Source: Pseudopontixanthobacter vadosimaris (lineage in GTDB: Bacteria; Pseudomonadota; Alphaproteobacteria; Sphingomonadales; Sphingomonadaceae). Taken from it: a stretch of DNA of 64,000 nucleotides. The DNA lies in contig NZ_JABASZ010000025.1 in assembly GCF_012979275.1 (NCBI RefSeq), positions 244,873 to 308,872 of the forward strand. The letters are read 5' to 3'. The notes below the pieces were generated by a model. The model did no database searches. It was not told the origin of the DNA and saw only the letters and a program-made list of their open reading frames with translations. Of this stretch, positions 54,643-62,053 are shown in pieces (position 1 is the stretch's first letter; each line of letters starts with the position of its first letter). Made by a program: the position numbers and the translations under genes.

Positions 54643-55644
54643 TCACGCCTTCCATGCTCGCCAAGCCGCGCTCTCGGCGAGACGGTCAGGGCCAACGATT
54701 CGCGCGGGCAGTTTGTGACGATCGGTGAAGCGGATGCCTTCCTCCATACCCATCACGATCAGCGCGGTCGCCAGCGCATCGGCCTGCATGCAACCGGGAT
54801 GCAGCACCGTTGCAGACAAGGTGTCGTTGACCGGCTTGTTGGTGACCGGATCAAAGGTATGCGACCACGAACGGCCATGCGCATGGCGCCTCCGCTCCCA
54901 GTGGCCGGACGTGGCGACTGCCCAGCCGCTGAGGCCGATACGGGTGGCAGGCGCTGCGGATAAGGGCGGCCGCGCCAGGTCGACCCACCATGGAAGGCCG
55001 TCGCCACGCAGCCCGATCGCCTTCAATTCCCCGCCGATGTCGAGCAGCGCATGAGCGATGCCAAGCTGATCGAGGCTCGCCAGCGCTAGATCGACGGCAA
55101 AGCCCTTGGCGATTCCCGACAGATCGAGCGCCGCGCCGCCCGGCTGAAGCAATATCGCCGGATCGTCGGTCAGAATGCTTGTCCCATCGGAGCGCGATAG
55201 GGATGCGAGCGCTTCGGACGGGTCGTCGACGGTCTCGGCGCCGAACCCCCAAGCGCAACTCGTTGGTCCCAGCAGGGGATCGAAGGCGCCGTTGCTCGCC
55301 TTCTGAATTGCGAACGCGCAATCGAGCACTTGCCGGAATTGCGGGCCGATACCGTGCCGGGTGCCGGCAGCGCCACTGTTGTAGCGGCTGATCTGCGAAT
55401 CGCTTTCCCACTGGCTCATCTGGTCGATGACGCAGGAAAAGCATCGTGCGAGCACGGCCTCGACCCGGACCGACGACACGGATCGAGGGGCGATCGCTTC
55501 AAGTGACCAGCCGGTCCCCATGGTTCTGCCCGACAGTGAGAGTGGCTGCGCAGAGTGGGGAACCGGCGCGTGCGCGGGAATGTCCGGCGGCAGAAGAAGG
55601 TCGAACACATCGTCCACCGCCGATCTGGCCGGCGCTGCGCTCAA
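54643..55644 (-). CDS. apbE: FAD:protein FMN transferase
   Basis: 333 residues. ApbE motifs: [10 protein letters not shown] at the FAD site, [50 protein letters not shown], and [13 protein letters not shown] followed by the metal-site region [12 protein letters not shown]. It attaches FMN covalently through a phosphoester to Thr in partner proteins outside the cytoplasm. No signal peptide is clear at the N terminus, and the start overlaps the DUF4198 stop by 4 bases. Its probable targets are the DUF2271 and PepSY proteins encoded in the same operon. Confidence 0.92.
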   Translation of the reverse strand: MSAAPARSAVDDVFDLLLPPDIPAHAPVPHSAQPLSLSGRTMGTGWSLEAIAPRSVSSVRVEAVLARCFSCVIDQMSQWESDSQISRYNSGAAGTRHGIGPQFRQVLDCAFAIQKASNGAFDPLLGPTSCAWGFGAETVDDPSEALASLSRSDGTSILTDDPAILLQPGGAALDLSGIAKGFAVDLALASLDQLGIAHALLDIGGELKAIGLRGDGLPWWVDLARPPLSAAPATRIGLSGWAVATSGHWERRRHAHGRSWSHTFDPVTNKPVNDTLSATVLHPGCMQADALATALIVMGMEEGIRFTDRHKLPARIVGPDRLAESAAWRAWKA

Positions 55645-56468
55645 AGCGGCATGAACTCGAGCACGGCGGTGTAGGACAGGCGGCGATCCGGCCCGTCCTC
55701 GTATTCGCCGCGGCCCGCCGATGCCTCGAGATAATAGAGACCAGGTTGCGCGGCATCCAAGGTGACCATCCCCTCCGCATCGGTGGTCAGCGTGCGGATG
55801 CCCGGCTCGTCGCGATAGCGCGTGCCGCCTGCAACGAATTCGATCTCCAGTCCGGCAGCGGGAGCACCATCCACCAGGAACCGCATCCGTGCCGTCTCAC
55901 CCGCGATCAGATCGTTGGGGTGAGTCACGGGTATCATTTCGAGCCCCACATTGGTCGGTGACAAGGCGGTTTCATTCGGCGCGCCAAGCGTAACGAAGGT
56001 CTCCGTGCGAGCGGCATTCTCGCTGACCGACACATTCGTCGCGCCTTCGGGTATGCCGCTCGCCATGTCCTCGCGGCTGCCCCGCCAGCGTCGACGTTCG
56101 CCATCGAGGTCGTAGGAGCCCATCATGCCCTCGCTGGCGATAGCGATCCGATAGGTCCCCTGCTGCGCCAGCTTCACGTCGAACACGCTGCGATAGGCCC
56201 CGCTGCCAATCACGACCGGCTCCACGATCTGGCCGTCCGGCCCGGTGACCGACAGATCGTCGAGACCGAGCGGCCGGTGCTCGAAAATAAACAGACCGTT
56301 CGACGCTGCTGCATCCACAGTGATGGTCTCTTCCTCGCCCGCCATCACGGTGCTGGACGGCAGCAGCCACCGGCGATGCGCCTCTGCGGCCGTGGGAACG
56401 AGCGTGGAAAGGCCGAGCGCGAGGCTCGCGGCAATCAGCGAAGGTTTGGCGAACATGGTCGAAGCCAT
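55641..56468 (-). CDS. DUF4198 secreted protein
   Basis: 275 residues with a signal peptide (to about EAHR) and two beta-sandwich-like regions: the DUF4198 N-terminal domain HRRWLLPSSTVMAGEEETITVDAAASNGLF and the C-terminal IAGETARMRFLVDGAPAAGLEIEFVAGGTRYR and TTDAEGMVTLDAAQPGLYYLEA. DUF4198 is found in metal-acquisition loci, and here sits with ApbE, DUF2271 and PepSY genes. It may bind iron or a ferric chelate in the periplasm; no metal-site residues are diagnostic. Confidence 0.85.
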   Translation of the reverse strand: MASTMFAKPSLIAASLALGLSTLVPTAAEAHRRWLLPSSTVMAGEEETITVDAAASNGLFIFEHRPLGLDDLSVTGPDGQIVEPVVIGSGAYRSVFDVKLAQQGTYRIAIASEGMMGSYDLDGERRRWRGSREDMASGIPEGATNVSVSENAARTETFVTLGAPNETALSPTNVGLEMIPVTHPNDLIAGETARMRFLVDGAPAAGLEIEFVAGGTRYRDEPGIRTLTTDAEGMVTLDAAQPGLYYLEASAGRGEYEDGPDRRLSYTAVLEFMPL

Positions 56469-56484
56469 CCTTGAATTGAGAGGG

Positions 56485-57006
56485 TCAGGGCTTAATCGAG
56501 AGGCGGACGGCGCCGAGTTCTTTCGATCCCAATTTCGTGCCGGTCATCGGTTTGGCCGGGGGCCATTGGAACGGGATGCTGACGAGCTCGCGGCCACCAA
56601 CCTCGCGCGCCGCCTCGACTTTGAGGACGTAAGACCCGGCGGCGAGACGGGGCAGCGGGCGGCTGCCTTCGCTGAACCGCAGCGAATAGCGGCCGGGCGG
56701 CTGGGTCGGGCCGCTGATGCCGTTGGCGGGCATCGTGCTGCTGCGCCCGATGCGCCGCCACCAGGTCCGCATGTCGGGAAGCCATTTGCGCGGATCGTCG
56801 CCGCGCAGGTCGGTATCGTACCACACGTCGAGATTGGCGACGGCCTTGCCGTTCGCATCCTCGAGCCAGACTGCGACATAGGGGTTGTGATATTCGGCCA
56901 CGCGAAGGCGCGGGATTTCGAACTGGACCTGCAAGTCTCCAGCCGAAACGGGAGCAGCCACCGCTACGGCGGTGAGGGGCAGGGAAATACGGGCGATTAT
57001 ACGCAT
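56485..57006 (-). CDS. DUF2271 protein, possible flavoprotein
   Basis: 173 residues with a signal peptide. DUF2271 motifs: VQFEIPRLRVAEYHNPYVAVWLEDANG, LDVWYDTDLRGDDPRKWLPDMRTWWR, and the loop NGISGPTQPPGRYSLRF. The DUF2271 family often shows a D-x-x-(S/T)-G-A-T-like loop that could accept covalent FMN from ApbE; here the equivalent is N-G-I-S-G-P-T (Thr101), with Pro in place of Ala and Asn in place of Asp. Whether it is still flavinylated is an open question. The gene is in the ApbE operon and 21 bases from the PepSY gene. Confidence 0.85.
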   Translation of the reverse strand: MRIIARISLPLTAVAVAAPVSAGDLQVQFEIPRLRVAEYHNPYVAVWLEDANGKAVANLDVWYDTDLRGDDPRKWLPDMRTWWRRIGRSSTMPANGISGPTQPPGRYSLRFSEGSRPLPRLAAGSYVLKVEAAREVGGRELVSIPFQWPPAKPMTGTKLGSKELGAVRLSIKP

Positions 57007-57027
57007 CGGCAGTCGTCCTTCGTGAGG

Positions 57028-57675
57028 TCAGTGCATCAGAAAAAGGGTCAGGCAGAGCGGAATGACGAACCCGGCACCCACGATCGGCCAAGTCGACCGC
57101 CGCTTGCGTGCATGGATCTGAAGCAGCAGTAATCCGGTCACGCAGAATATCACGCAGGCGACCGCGAAAATATCGATGAACCACGACCATGCGGTTCCGG
57201 TATCCCGACCCTTGTGCAGATCATTGAGAAACGCAATCGCGCCGCGGTCGGTGTCTTCGAATACCGCCTCGCCGGACGCGAGGTCGACCGCGATCCAGCC
57301 ATCGCCGCCTGCGCGCGGTAGCGCAATGTAGAGTTCGCTATCCGACCATTCAACACGACGTCCATCGAGCTCGATGTCGAATTCGCTCTCCAGCCAAACC
57401 TTGGCAGCGCCCTTCGGGACGCCTCTCGGCTCGGCGCGCAATTCCGTCAGGAGGCCCGCTGGCAGGATTGCTTCGAGAGTTTGCGTTTTCGGATCGGCTT
57501 CGATCGCACCCGCATGATTCAACGTGACACCGGTGATCGCGAACAGGATCATCCCGACGAGGCAGATTGCGCTGCTCATCCAGTGCCAGGTATGGAACTG
57601 GCGCTTCCAGAACGGTGACACAGATGCACGAGCCTTCGTCTTGGATGGTGATGAAAGTGCGACGGGAGAGCTCAC
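57028..57675 (-). CDS. PepSY-associated transmembrane protein
   Basis: 215 residues: a cytoplasmic basic N terminus, one long membrane helix (WMSSAICLVGMILFAITGVTLNHAG), a PepSY-like periplasmic region with acidic and beta-rich segments ([51 protein letters not shown]), and two C-terminal helices (FAVACVIFCVTGLLLLQIHA, and IVGAGFVIPLCLTLFLMH). Conserved His in FHTWHW and LHKGRDTG suggest haem coordination, as in PepSY ferric reductases. It is the first gene of the operon and probably the membrane electron donor to flavin-bearing partners. Confidence 0.85.
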   Translation of the reverse strand: MSSPVALSSPSKTKARASVSPFWKRQFHTWHWMSSAICLVGMILFAITGVTLNHAGAIEADPKTQTLEAILPAGLLTELRAEPRGVPKGAAKVWLESEFDIELDGRRVEWSDSELYIALPRAGGDGWIAVDLASGEAVFEDTDRGAIAFLNDLHKGRDTGTAWSWFIDIFAVACVIFCVTGLLLLQIHARKRRSTWPIVGAGFVIPLCLTLFLMH

Positions 57676-57715
57676 ATGAAAGCCGATCGGAAAGCGATTG
57701 TTGCGGATAGGTTCA

Positions 57716-57737
57716 ATTGCGAATGAGTGTCAATAAC
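57716..57737 (-). promoter_or_regulatory. candidate Fur-type operator of the iron operon
   Basis: On the minus strand: GTTATTGACACTCATTCGCAAT. The right half TCATTCGCAA is identical to the sequence in front of the other siderophore receptor at 39275-39284. It lies 41 bases before the PepSY gene start. Confidence 0.55.
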
Positions 57738-57814
57738 ATACTTTCGGAATTATCGGACAGCGGGCGCCGATCTCGTGTTCCACTTGACGTCGCTGCCGGA
57801 TTGGCCGACCGCTG

Positions 57815-57997
57815 TGTGGTCAAGGTTCTCTTGCGAAGCCTATGGATCCGGAGGGGTTAAGACGGGAAGCCGGTGGTAAACCGGCGCTGCCCCCGCAACT
57901 GTTAGCGGCGAGCGACGATCAATCGAAGTCACTAGAGACGCTCTCCGGGAAGGCGGACCGCTCGCACCGACCCGACCCGCAAGCCCAGAGATCTGCC
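57815..57997 (+). ncRNA. cobalamin riboswitch
   Basis: The core is unmistakable: GGTTCTCTTGCGAAGC at the 5' side, GACGGGAAGCCGGTGGTAAACC, the GCGCTGCCCCCGCAACTGT segment, then CCGGGAAGGCGG and the B12-box-like AAGCCCAGAGATCTGCC. A 7-bp hairpin (ACCGGCC/GGCCGGT) at 58016-58033 may be the expression platform. It points to the plus strand, yet no cobalamin gene follows: only a 27-codon frame (58128-58211) and a thioesterase pseudogene. The gene it controlled seems to be lost. Confidence 0.93.
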
Positions 57998-58222
57998 TTC
58001 GACACAATAACGTCCACCGGCCGGGTGGCCGGTCCGGTCGCTTGTTCGCTCAGGGCCGGGGTTGCGGACCCGCGAGCGCGCACGGCGTCTGGTCGAAGAT
58101 CCCGTCCATTCTCGGGATTGAAGACTAATGAATTCCAGTATTTCGTATCGAAACCGACGCGTGCCTACGCTCATCTATGCCTGTCGCGCGCGCTTGGAGA
58201 CGGCGGTATGAGAGAGGAAACG

Positions 58223-58596
58223 ATGCCATCGGGCAATGCAACGATCAGGGTTACCGCTGTTTGCGCCGACACCAATGTCTGTGGCGACATCTTCGGAGGT
58301 TGGCTGATCGCGCAGATGGATCTCGCCGCATCGGTGGTGGCTTCGCGCCATTCCGGGCGCGCGCCGGGGCCATCGCGGTGGACGGCATGACCTTCCATCG
58401 ACCGGTATTCGTGAGCGATGAGGTGTCGGTGTTCGCCAACCTGGAGAAGGTAGGGCGAAGTTCCATGACCGTCGGTGCCGAAACCTGGCGACGGGATTGA
58501 CACACCGACGAAGCCTATCTGGTCACCAAGGCTCGCTTCACATTCGTGGCCTTCAATCAGGATCGGCGACCCCGCGCGGTCCGAGCCTTGTCGGCG
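58223..58596 (+). pseudogene. acyl-CoA thioesterase (YciA-like hot-dog), inactivated
   Basis: The start MPSGNATIRVTAVCADTNV then CGDIFGGWLIAQMDLAASVVA is the hot-dog thioesterase signature (GGWLxxxMD). Around 58356-58365 the frame shifts within a GCGCGC run, and the second frame continues AVDGMTFHRPVFVSDEVSVFANLEKVGRSSMTVGAETW. A TGA at 58498-58500 interrupts this frame; the family-like DEAYLVTKARFTFVAFNQD follows immediately after it in the same frame. Two independent lesions make this a pseudogene. A good ribosome binding site (GAGAGGAAACG) still precedes the start. Confidence 0.85.
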
Positions 58597-58808
58597 GCTG
58601 GAAAACCAGGAAGGAAGCCGCATCTCCCTGCATCAAGATTTGTCGTCTCGACCCGGACGAGCGCTGGTGCACGGGCTGCGGGAGGTTGCTCGCAGAGATC
58701 GCCGGATGGGCGACTGCCAGCGAGGAAGAGAAACGAACGATTGTTCGGATGGCAGGCGAACGAAGGGCGGGAGTAACATCGAGCGCGGGCGTGCACTTCG
58801 AGATATGA
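58590..58808 (+). CDS. DUF1289 protein (start unclear)
   Basis: About 70 residues with the DUF1289 cysteine pattern SPCIKICRLDPDERWCTGCGRLLAEIAGWATASEEEKRTIV (four Cys, a probable zinc or Fe-S site). The frame is open upstream, through the thioesterase remnant, to a TTG at 58497, but there is no ATG or GTG next to the homology region. It may have lost its own start or once been coupled to the thioesterase, so its expression is doubtful. The given start is approximate. Confidence 0.55.
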   Translation, partial: VGGWKTRKEAASPCIKICRLDPDERWCTGCGRLLAEIAGWATASEEEKRTIVRMAGERRAGVTSSAGVHFEI

Positions 58809-58891
58809 GGTAGATCGCCAATTGGTTGTTTGAGCAACTTCTTGCGTGGCGGCTGTAGTGTCTAGGGCAACCAATGTCAGCCTCTTCCTCA

Positions 58892-58948
58892 AACGTCCGC
58901 TTAGATTGCCTTGACCACCAATAACGGACATTCCGCAAGCGGCCCACT
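58892..58948. repeat. repeated intergenic element, right copy
   Basis: AACGTCCGCTTAG at 58892-58904 and GCAAGCGGCCCACT at 58935-58948, the latter overlapping the rtcR stop codon region. It is a direct repeat of 51460-51514. The two copies flank the iron operon, riboswitch and thioesterase remnant. Confidence 0.7.
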
Positions 58949-60536
58949 AGCCGACATCGTCCCATGTAAGCCCGAAACGCGCCAGATATTTACGCAGACG
59001 ATCGGCATCGTTCGTCGACTTGCGCTTACCGCGCGAAACCGCAAACAGTTCTCGGCCCGCAGCCGACAACGACGCGCTTCGACGGCAAACCGAGACAACG
59101 TGTGTTAGCTGCTCCTGGTCAAAGGGGTCGATCCGGGCGATGGCATCGGCCGGGAGGACTTCGGCAAGCAAACTGCCACCAGTCCGCTCTCCTTCGCCAT
59201 GCCAAAGGCGCCCCAGCCGTGCGATTTCCGCGGTGACCGTAGCCGCGTCGATCCGTCCGTCCGGGCTGAGCGTCGCCATGCGGGTGATGCTGGCCGACAG
59301 GTCGCGGAAGTTGCCGTTCCAGGTCGCCGAATTGCTTCTCGCAAAGGCGAGGTAAGCCCGACGCGCCTCGGCGTTGAAAGTGACGCGCAGGTCTTCCGCC
59401 TTGGCGAAGCGTTCCAATTCGTAATCGAGGTTGGGCTCGATATCCTCATTGCGCTCCGCAAGCCCGGGAAGAGCGAAGGTCCACAGGTTGAGCCGGGCGA
59501 ACAGGTCTTCGCGGAATCGGCCCACGCCAACCTCAGCGACGAGGTCGCGGTTGGTGCCGGCGATCAGCTGGAAATCGCTGGCCACTTCCTTGTCCGATCC
59601 CACAGGCAGGAAGCGCTTGTCCTCCACTGCGCGCAGGATCATCGCCTGCTCGTCGAGGCTGAGTTCCCCGATCTCGTCTAGAAACAGCATGCCCTTGTCG
59701 GCGCTGCGGAGCAGGCCAGCGCGTTCGGCGACCGCTCCGGTGAAGGCGCCCCTGGTGTGGCCGAACAGAGCGGCCATTGCGGTGTCGCCTTTCAATGTCG
59801 CGCAGTTGACCTCGACGAACGGACCGGAGAGGCGGTGGCGCTCGACCTTGAGTTCGTAGATCCGGCGGGCGAGCGCGCTCTTGCCGGCGCCGGTAGGTCC
59901 CATCAGCAGCAGCGGAGCGGAAGAGCGCGTCGCAACCTGTTCAATCTCGTCGATCATCGTGTTGAAGGCCGCGTTGCGCGTCTCGATACCGCCTTTGAGG
60001 AATGATGTGCTTGCCCGGCTCCCTTCGGCAAAGCGCTGCGCGATGGTGTCGTACCGGGAGAGGTCGAGATCGATCGCGTTCCACACACCGGAGGGATCGG
60101 GCGCGCCGCGCTTCGGCTGCGTCTGCAACAGCTTGCCCGGAATGAACCGGGCCTCGGTCAGCAGGAACATACAGATCTGCGCGACGTGGGTGCCCGTAGT
60201 GATGTGGACGAGGTAGTCTTCATCCTCGGGGTCAAACGCGAAGCCCTGCGCAAAGTCGAGAAGCTCGGTGTAGACTTCCTCGAAGTCCCACGCGTCGTCG
60301 AAGTTCATTACGCGCGGTTCGACGCTCGTCTCCGGCGAGACACCCGCGATGTCGTCAGCGATGAAGCGCGCCAGCCCCTCGTGCTGACGACCGTGAAGCA
60401 GGATCAGCCGGTCCACCCGCAAATCGGGTTGCATGCAGAGGCCTACCGTCGGACGCCACTTGTTCCATCGCGATCCATCGCGCTTGCTTGCATCCAATGT
60501 CGACCCGAGAAATCCGATGACCGTTGTCTGCCGCAT
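58947..60536 (-). CDS. rtcR: RtcR, sigma-54-dependent activator of RNA repair operon
   Basis: 529 residues. The N-terminal domain (about 1-175; TTVIGFLGSTLDASKR, then DYLVHITTGTHVAQICMFLLTEARFIPGKLLQT) is the RtcR/CARF-type sensor that responds to RNA damage signals such as 2',3'-cyclic phosphate or cyclic oligonucleotide. The AAA+ domain has Walker A GPTGAGKSALARR, the sigma-54 contact loop GAFTGA, Walker B GMLFLDEIGEL, and arginine-finger region. The C-terminal part includes a helix-turn-helix-like segment (SLSAAGRELFAVSRGKRK). It is divergent from rtcB, which has a sigma-54 promoter. Confidence 0.95.
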   Translation of the reverse strand: MRQTTVIGFLGSTLDASKRDGSRWNKWRPTVGLCMQPDLRVDRLILLHGRQHEGLARFIADDIAGVSPETSVEPRVMNFDDAWDFEEVYTELLDFAQGFAFDPEDEDYLVHITTGTHVAQICMFLLTEARFIPGKLLQTQPKRGAPDPSGVWNAIDLDLSRYDTIAQRFAEGSRASTSFLKGGIETRNAAFNTMIDEIEQVATRSSAPLLLMGPTGAGKSALARRIYELKVERHRLSGPFVEVNCATLKGDTAMAALFGHTRGAFTGAVAERAGLLRSADKGMLFLDEIGELSLDEQAMILRAVEDKRFLPVGSDKEVASDFQLIAGTNRDLVAEVGVGRFREDLFARLNLWTFALPGLAERNEDIEPNLDYELERFAKAEDLRVTFNAEARRAYLAFARSNSATWNGNFRDLSASITRMATLSPDGRIDAATVTAEIARLGRLWHGEGERTGGSLLAEVLPADAIARIDPFDQEQLTHVVSVCRRSASLSAAGRELFAVSRGKRKSTNDADRLRKYLARFGLTWDDVG

Positions 60537-60538
60537 TC

Positions 60539-60554
60539 TTATCCCATAGGATAA
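60539..60554. promoter_or_regulatory. inverted repeat at the rtcR start
   Basis: TTATCC and GGATAA are perfect 6-mers separated by CATA, 2 bases before the rtcR start codon. It may be an operator or simply a ribosome-binding region (GGGATAAGA on the minus strand). Confidence 0.35.
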
Positions 60555-60671
60555 ACTGCGATATGATGCTATAGACTAGCAGATATTTTTGCATCCAAGC
60601 ATGGATGTCGCTCCCATCAAAACCCCAACGATCTCAACGTTCTGCAAATTTTTCCTCTGCCCGCTTCAGTT

Positions 60672-60687
60672 TGGCACGCCGCCTGCA
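60672..60687 (+). promoter_or_regulatory. sigma-54 (-24/-12) promoter of rtcBA
   Basis: TGGCAC at 60672-60677, a 5-base spacer and CTGCA at 60683-60687 match TGGCAC-N5-TTGCA. The GG and GC elements are 12 bases apart. The start of rtcB is about 100 bases downstream. Confidence 0.9.
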
Positions 60688-60733
60688 AAGCAAAGACTGT
60701 CGGGTTGGTCGAACGCCCGGCAACGACGACGCC

Positions 60734-60761
60734 GGGGTGGCCGGAATGGGCCGGCCACCCC
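60734..60761 (+). other. perfect leader hairpin in the rtcB 5' UTR
   Basis: GGGGTGGCCGG and CCGGCCACCCC form an 11-bp GC-rich stem with loop AATGGG, between the sigma-54 start site and the rtcB start codon. No U-tract follows, so it is not a terminator. Confidence 0.8.
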
Positions 60762-60788
60762 AAAGGCTGGAAGACAAGGATTATGACC

Positions 60789-62015
60789 ATGACTCAGACG
60801 GGCTACGAACTTCAGCAAGTGGACGGCGGCGCGCCGATCAAGATGTGGACGCGCGGCGTTCCTGTGGACGACAAGGCGCGCGATCAACTCGGTCGGGCGG
60901 CGAAAATGCCTTTCATCTTCAAGCACATCGCTGCCATGCCCGATGTCCACGTGGGCATCGGGGCGACTGTCGGCTCGGTCATCCCGACAAAGGGCGCGGT
61001 CATTCCGGCCGCGGTCGGAGTGGACATCGGCTGCGGCATGATGGCCGCGCGCACTTCGCTGATGGCGAGCGATCTGCCCGACCATCTCGAAGGCATCCGC
61101 TCGGCTATTGAGAAGGCCGTGCCGCATGGAAGGTCATCGGGACGCGGCGGACGCGACAAGGGTGCTTGGGGCGATCCGCCGTCGGAGACGGTCGAGGCCT
61201 GGGCGACGCTCGTTCACCGGTTCGATAGGATCGTGGCAAAGTATTCCAAGCTGGAGCGCGCCAACCACCTCGTGCATCTCGGCACGCTTGGGACGGGCAA
61301 TCACTTCATCGAACTGTGCCTCGATGAGGAGCAGCGCGTGTGGGTGATGTTGCATTCGGGCAGCCGCGGAGTGGGCAACGTGATCGGGCGCTATTTCATC
61401 GAACTGGCGAAGGAAGATATGCGCAAGTGGCATATCAACCTGCCCGACGAGGACCTTGCCTACTTCCCTGAAGGGACCGACCATTTCGACGATTACGTCG
61501 AAGCAGTCGAATGGGCGCAGGACTTCGCCAAGCTCAACCGGCACGTGATGATGACCCACACGATCGCCGCGCTGCGCGGTCAGATCGCCAAGCCTTTCAC
61601 GGCGGAATGCGAGGCGGTGAACTGCCATCACAACTACGTGACGCGCGAGAATCACTTCGGCGAGAACGTGCTAGTCACCCGCAAGGGCGCGGTGCGCGCG
61701 GCGAAGGGAACGATGGGCATCATCCCCGGATCGATGGGCGCGAAGAGCTTCATCGTGCGCGGCCTCGGCAACGCGGACAGCTTCGACAGCTGCTCGCACG
61801 GCGCTGGCCGGGTGATGAGCCGGACCCAAGCCAAGAAGGAGGTCTCGCTCGCAGAGCACATCGCCGACACGGCCGGGGTCGAATGCCGCAAGGACGAAGG
61901 GGTGATCGACGAGACGCCCCGGGCTTATAAGCCGATCGAAAAGGTCATGGCCGCGCAGGCCGATCTGGTCGAAGTCGTCCACACGTTGAAGCAGGTGGTG
62001 TGCGTGAAGGGATAA
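60789..62015 (+). CDS. rtcB: RNA-splicing ligase RtcB
   Basis: 408 residues with ATG at 60789 (9 bases after AGGA; another ATG at 60783 is too close). RtcB joins RNA ends with 2',3'-cyclic phosphate or 3'-phosphate and 5'-OH using GTP and Mn. Motifs: KMPFIFKHIAAMPDVHVGIGATVGSVIPTKGAVIPAAVGVDIGCG at the N terminus, ENHFGENVLVTRKGAVRAA, and SFDSCSHGAGRVMSRTQAKK. The catalytic His in CSHGAG is residue 337, the same number as in E. coli RtcB. It is the first gene of the sigma-54-controlled rtcBA operon. Confidence 0.97.
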   Translation: MTQTGYELQQVDGGAPIKMWTRGVPVDDKARDQLGRAAKMPFIFKHIAAMPDVHVGIGATVGSVIPTKGAVIPAAVGVDIGCGMMAARTSLMASDLPDHLEGIRSAIEKAVPHGRSSGRGGRDKGAWGDPPSETVEAWATLVHRFDRIVAKYSKLERANHLVHLGTLGTGNHFIELCLDEEQRVWVMLHSGSRGVGNVIGRYFIELAKEDMRKWHINLPDEDLAYFPEGTDHFDDYVEAVEWAQDFAKLNRHVMMTHTIAALRGQIAKPFTAECEAVNCHHNYVTRENHFGENVLVTRKGAVRAAKGTMGIIPGSMGAKSFIVRGLGNADSFDSCSHGAGRVMSRTQAKKEVSLAEHIADTAGVECRKDEGVIDETPRAYKPIEKVMAAQADLVEVVHTLKQVVCVKG

Positions 62016-62053
62016 TCCCTTCACGCCGCCATCCGATTATCCAGGAACGCGCT

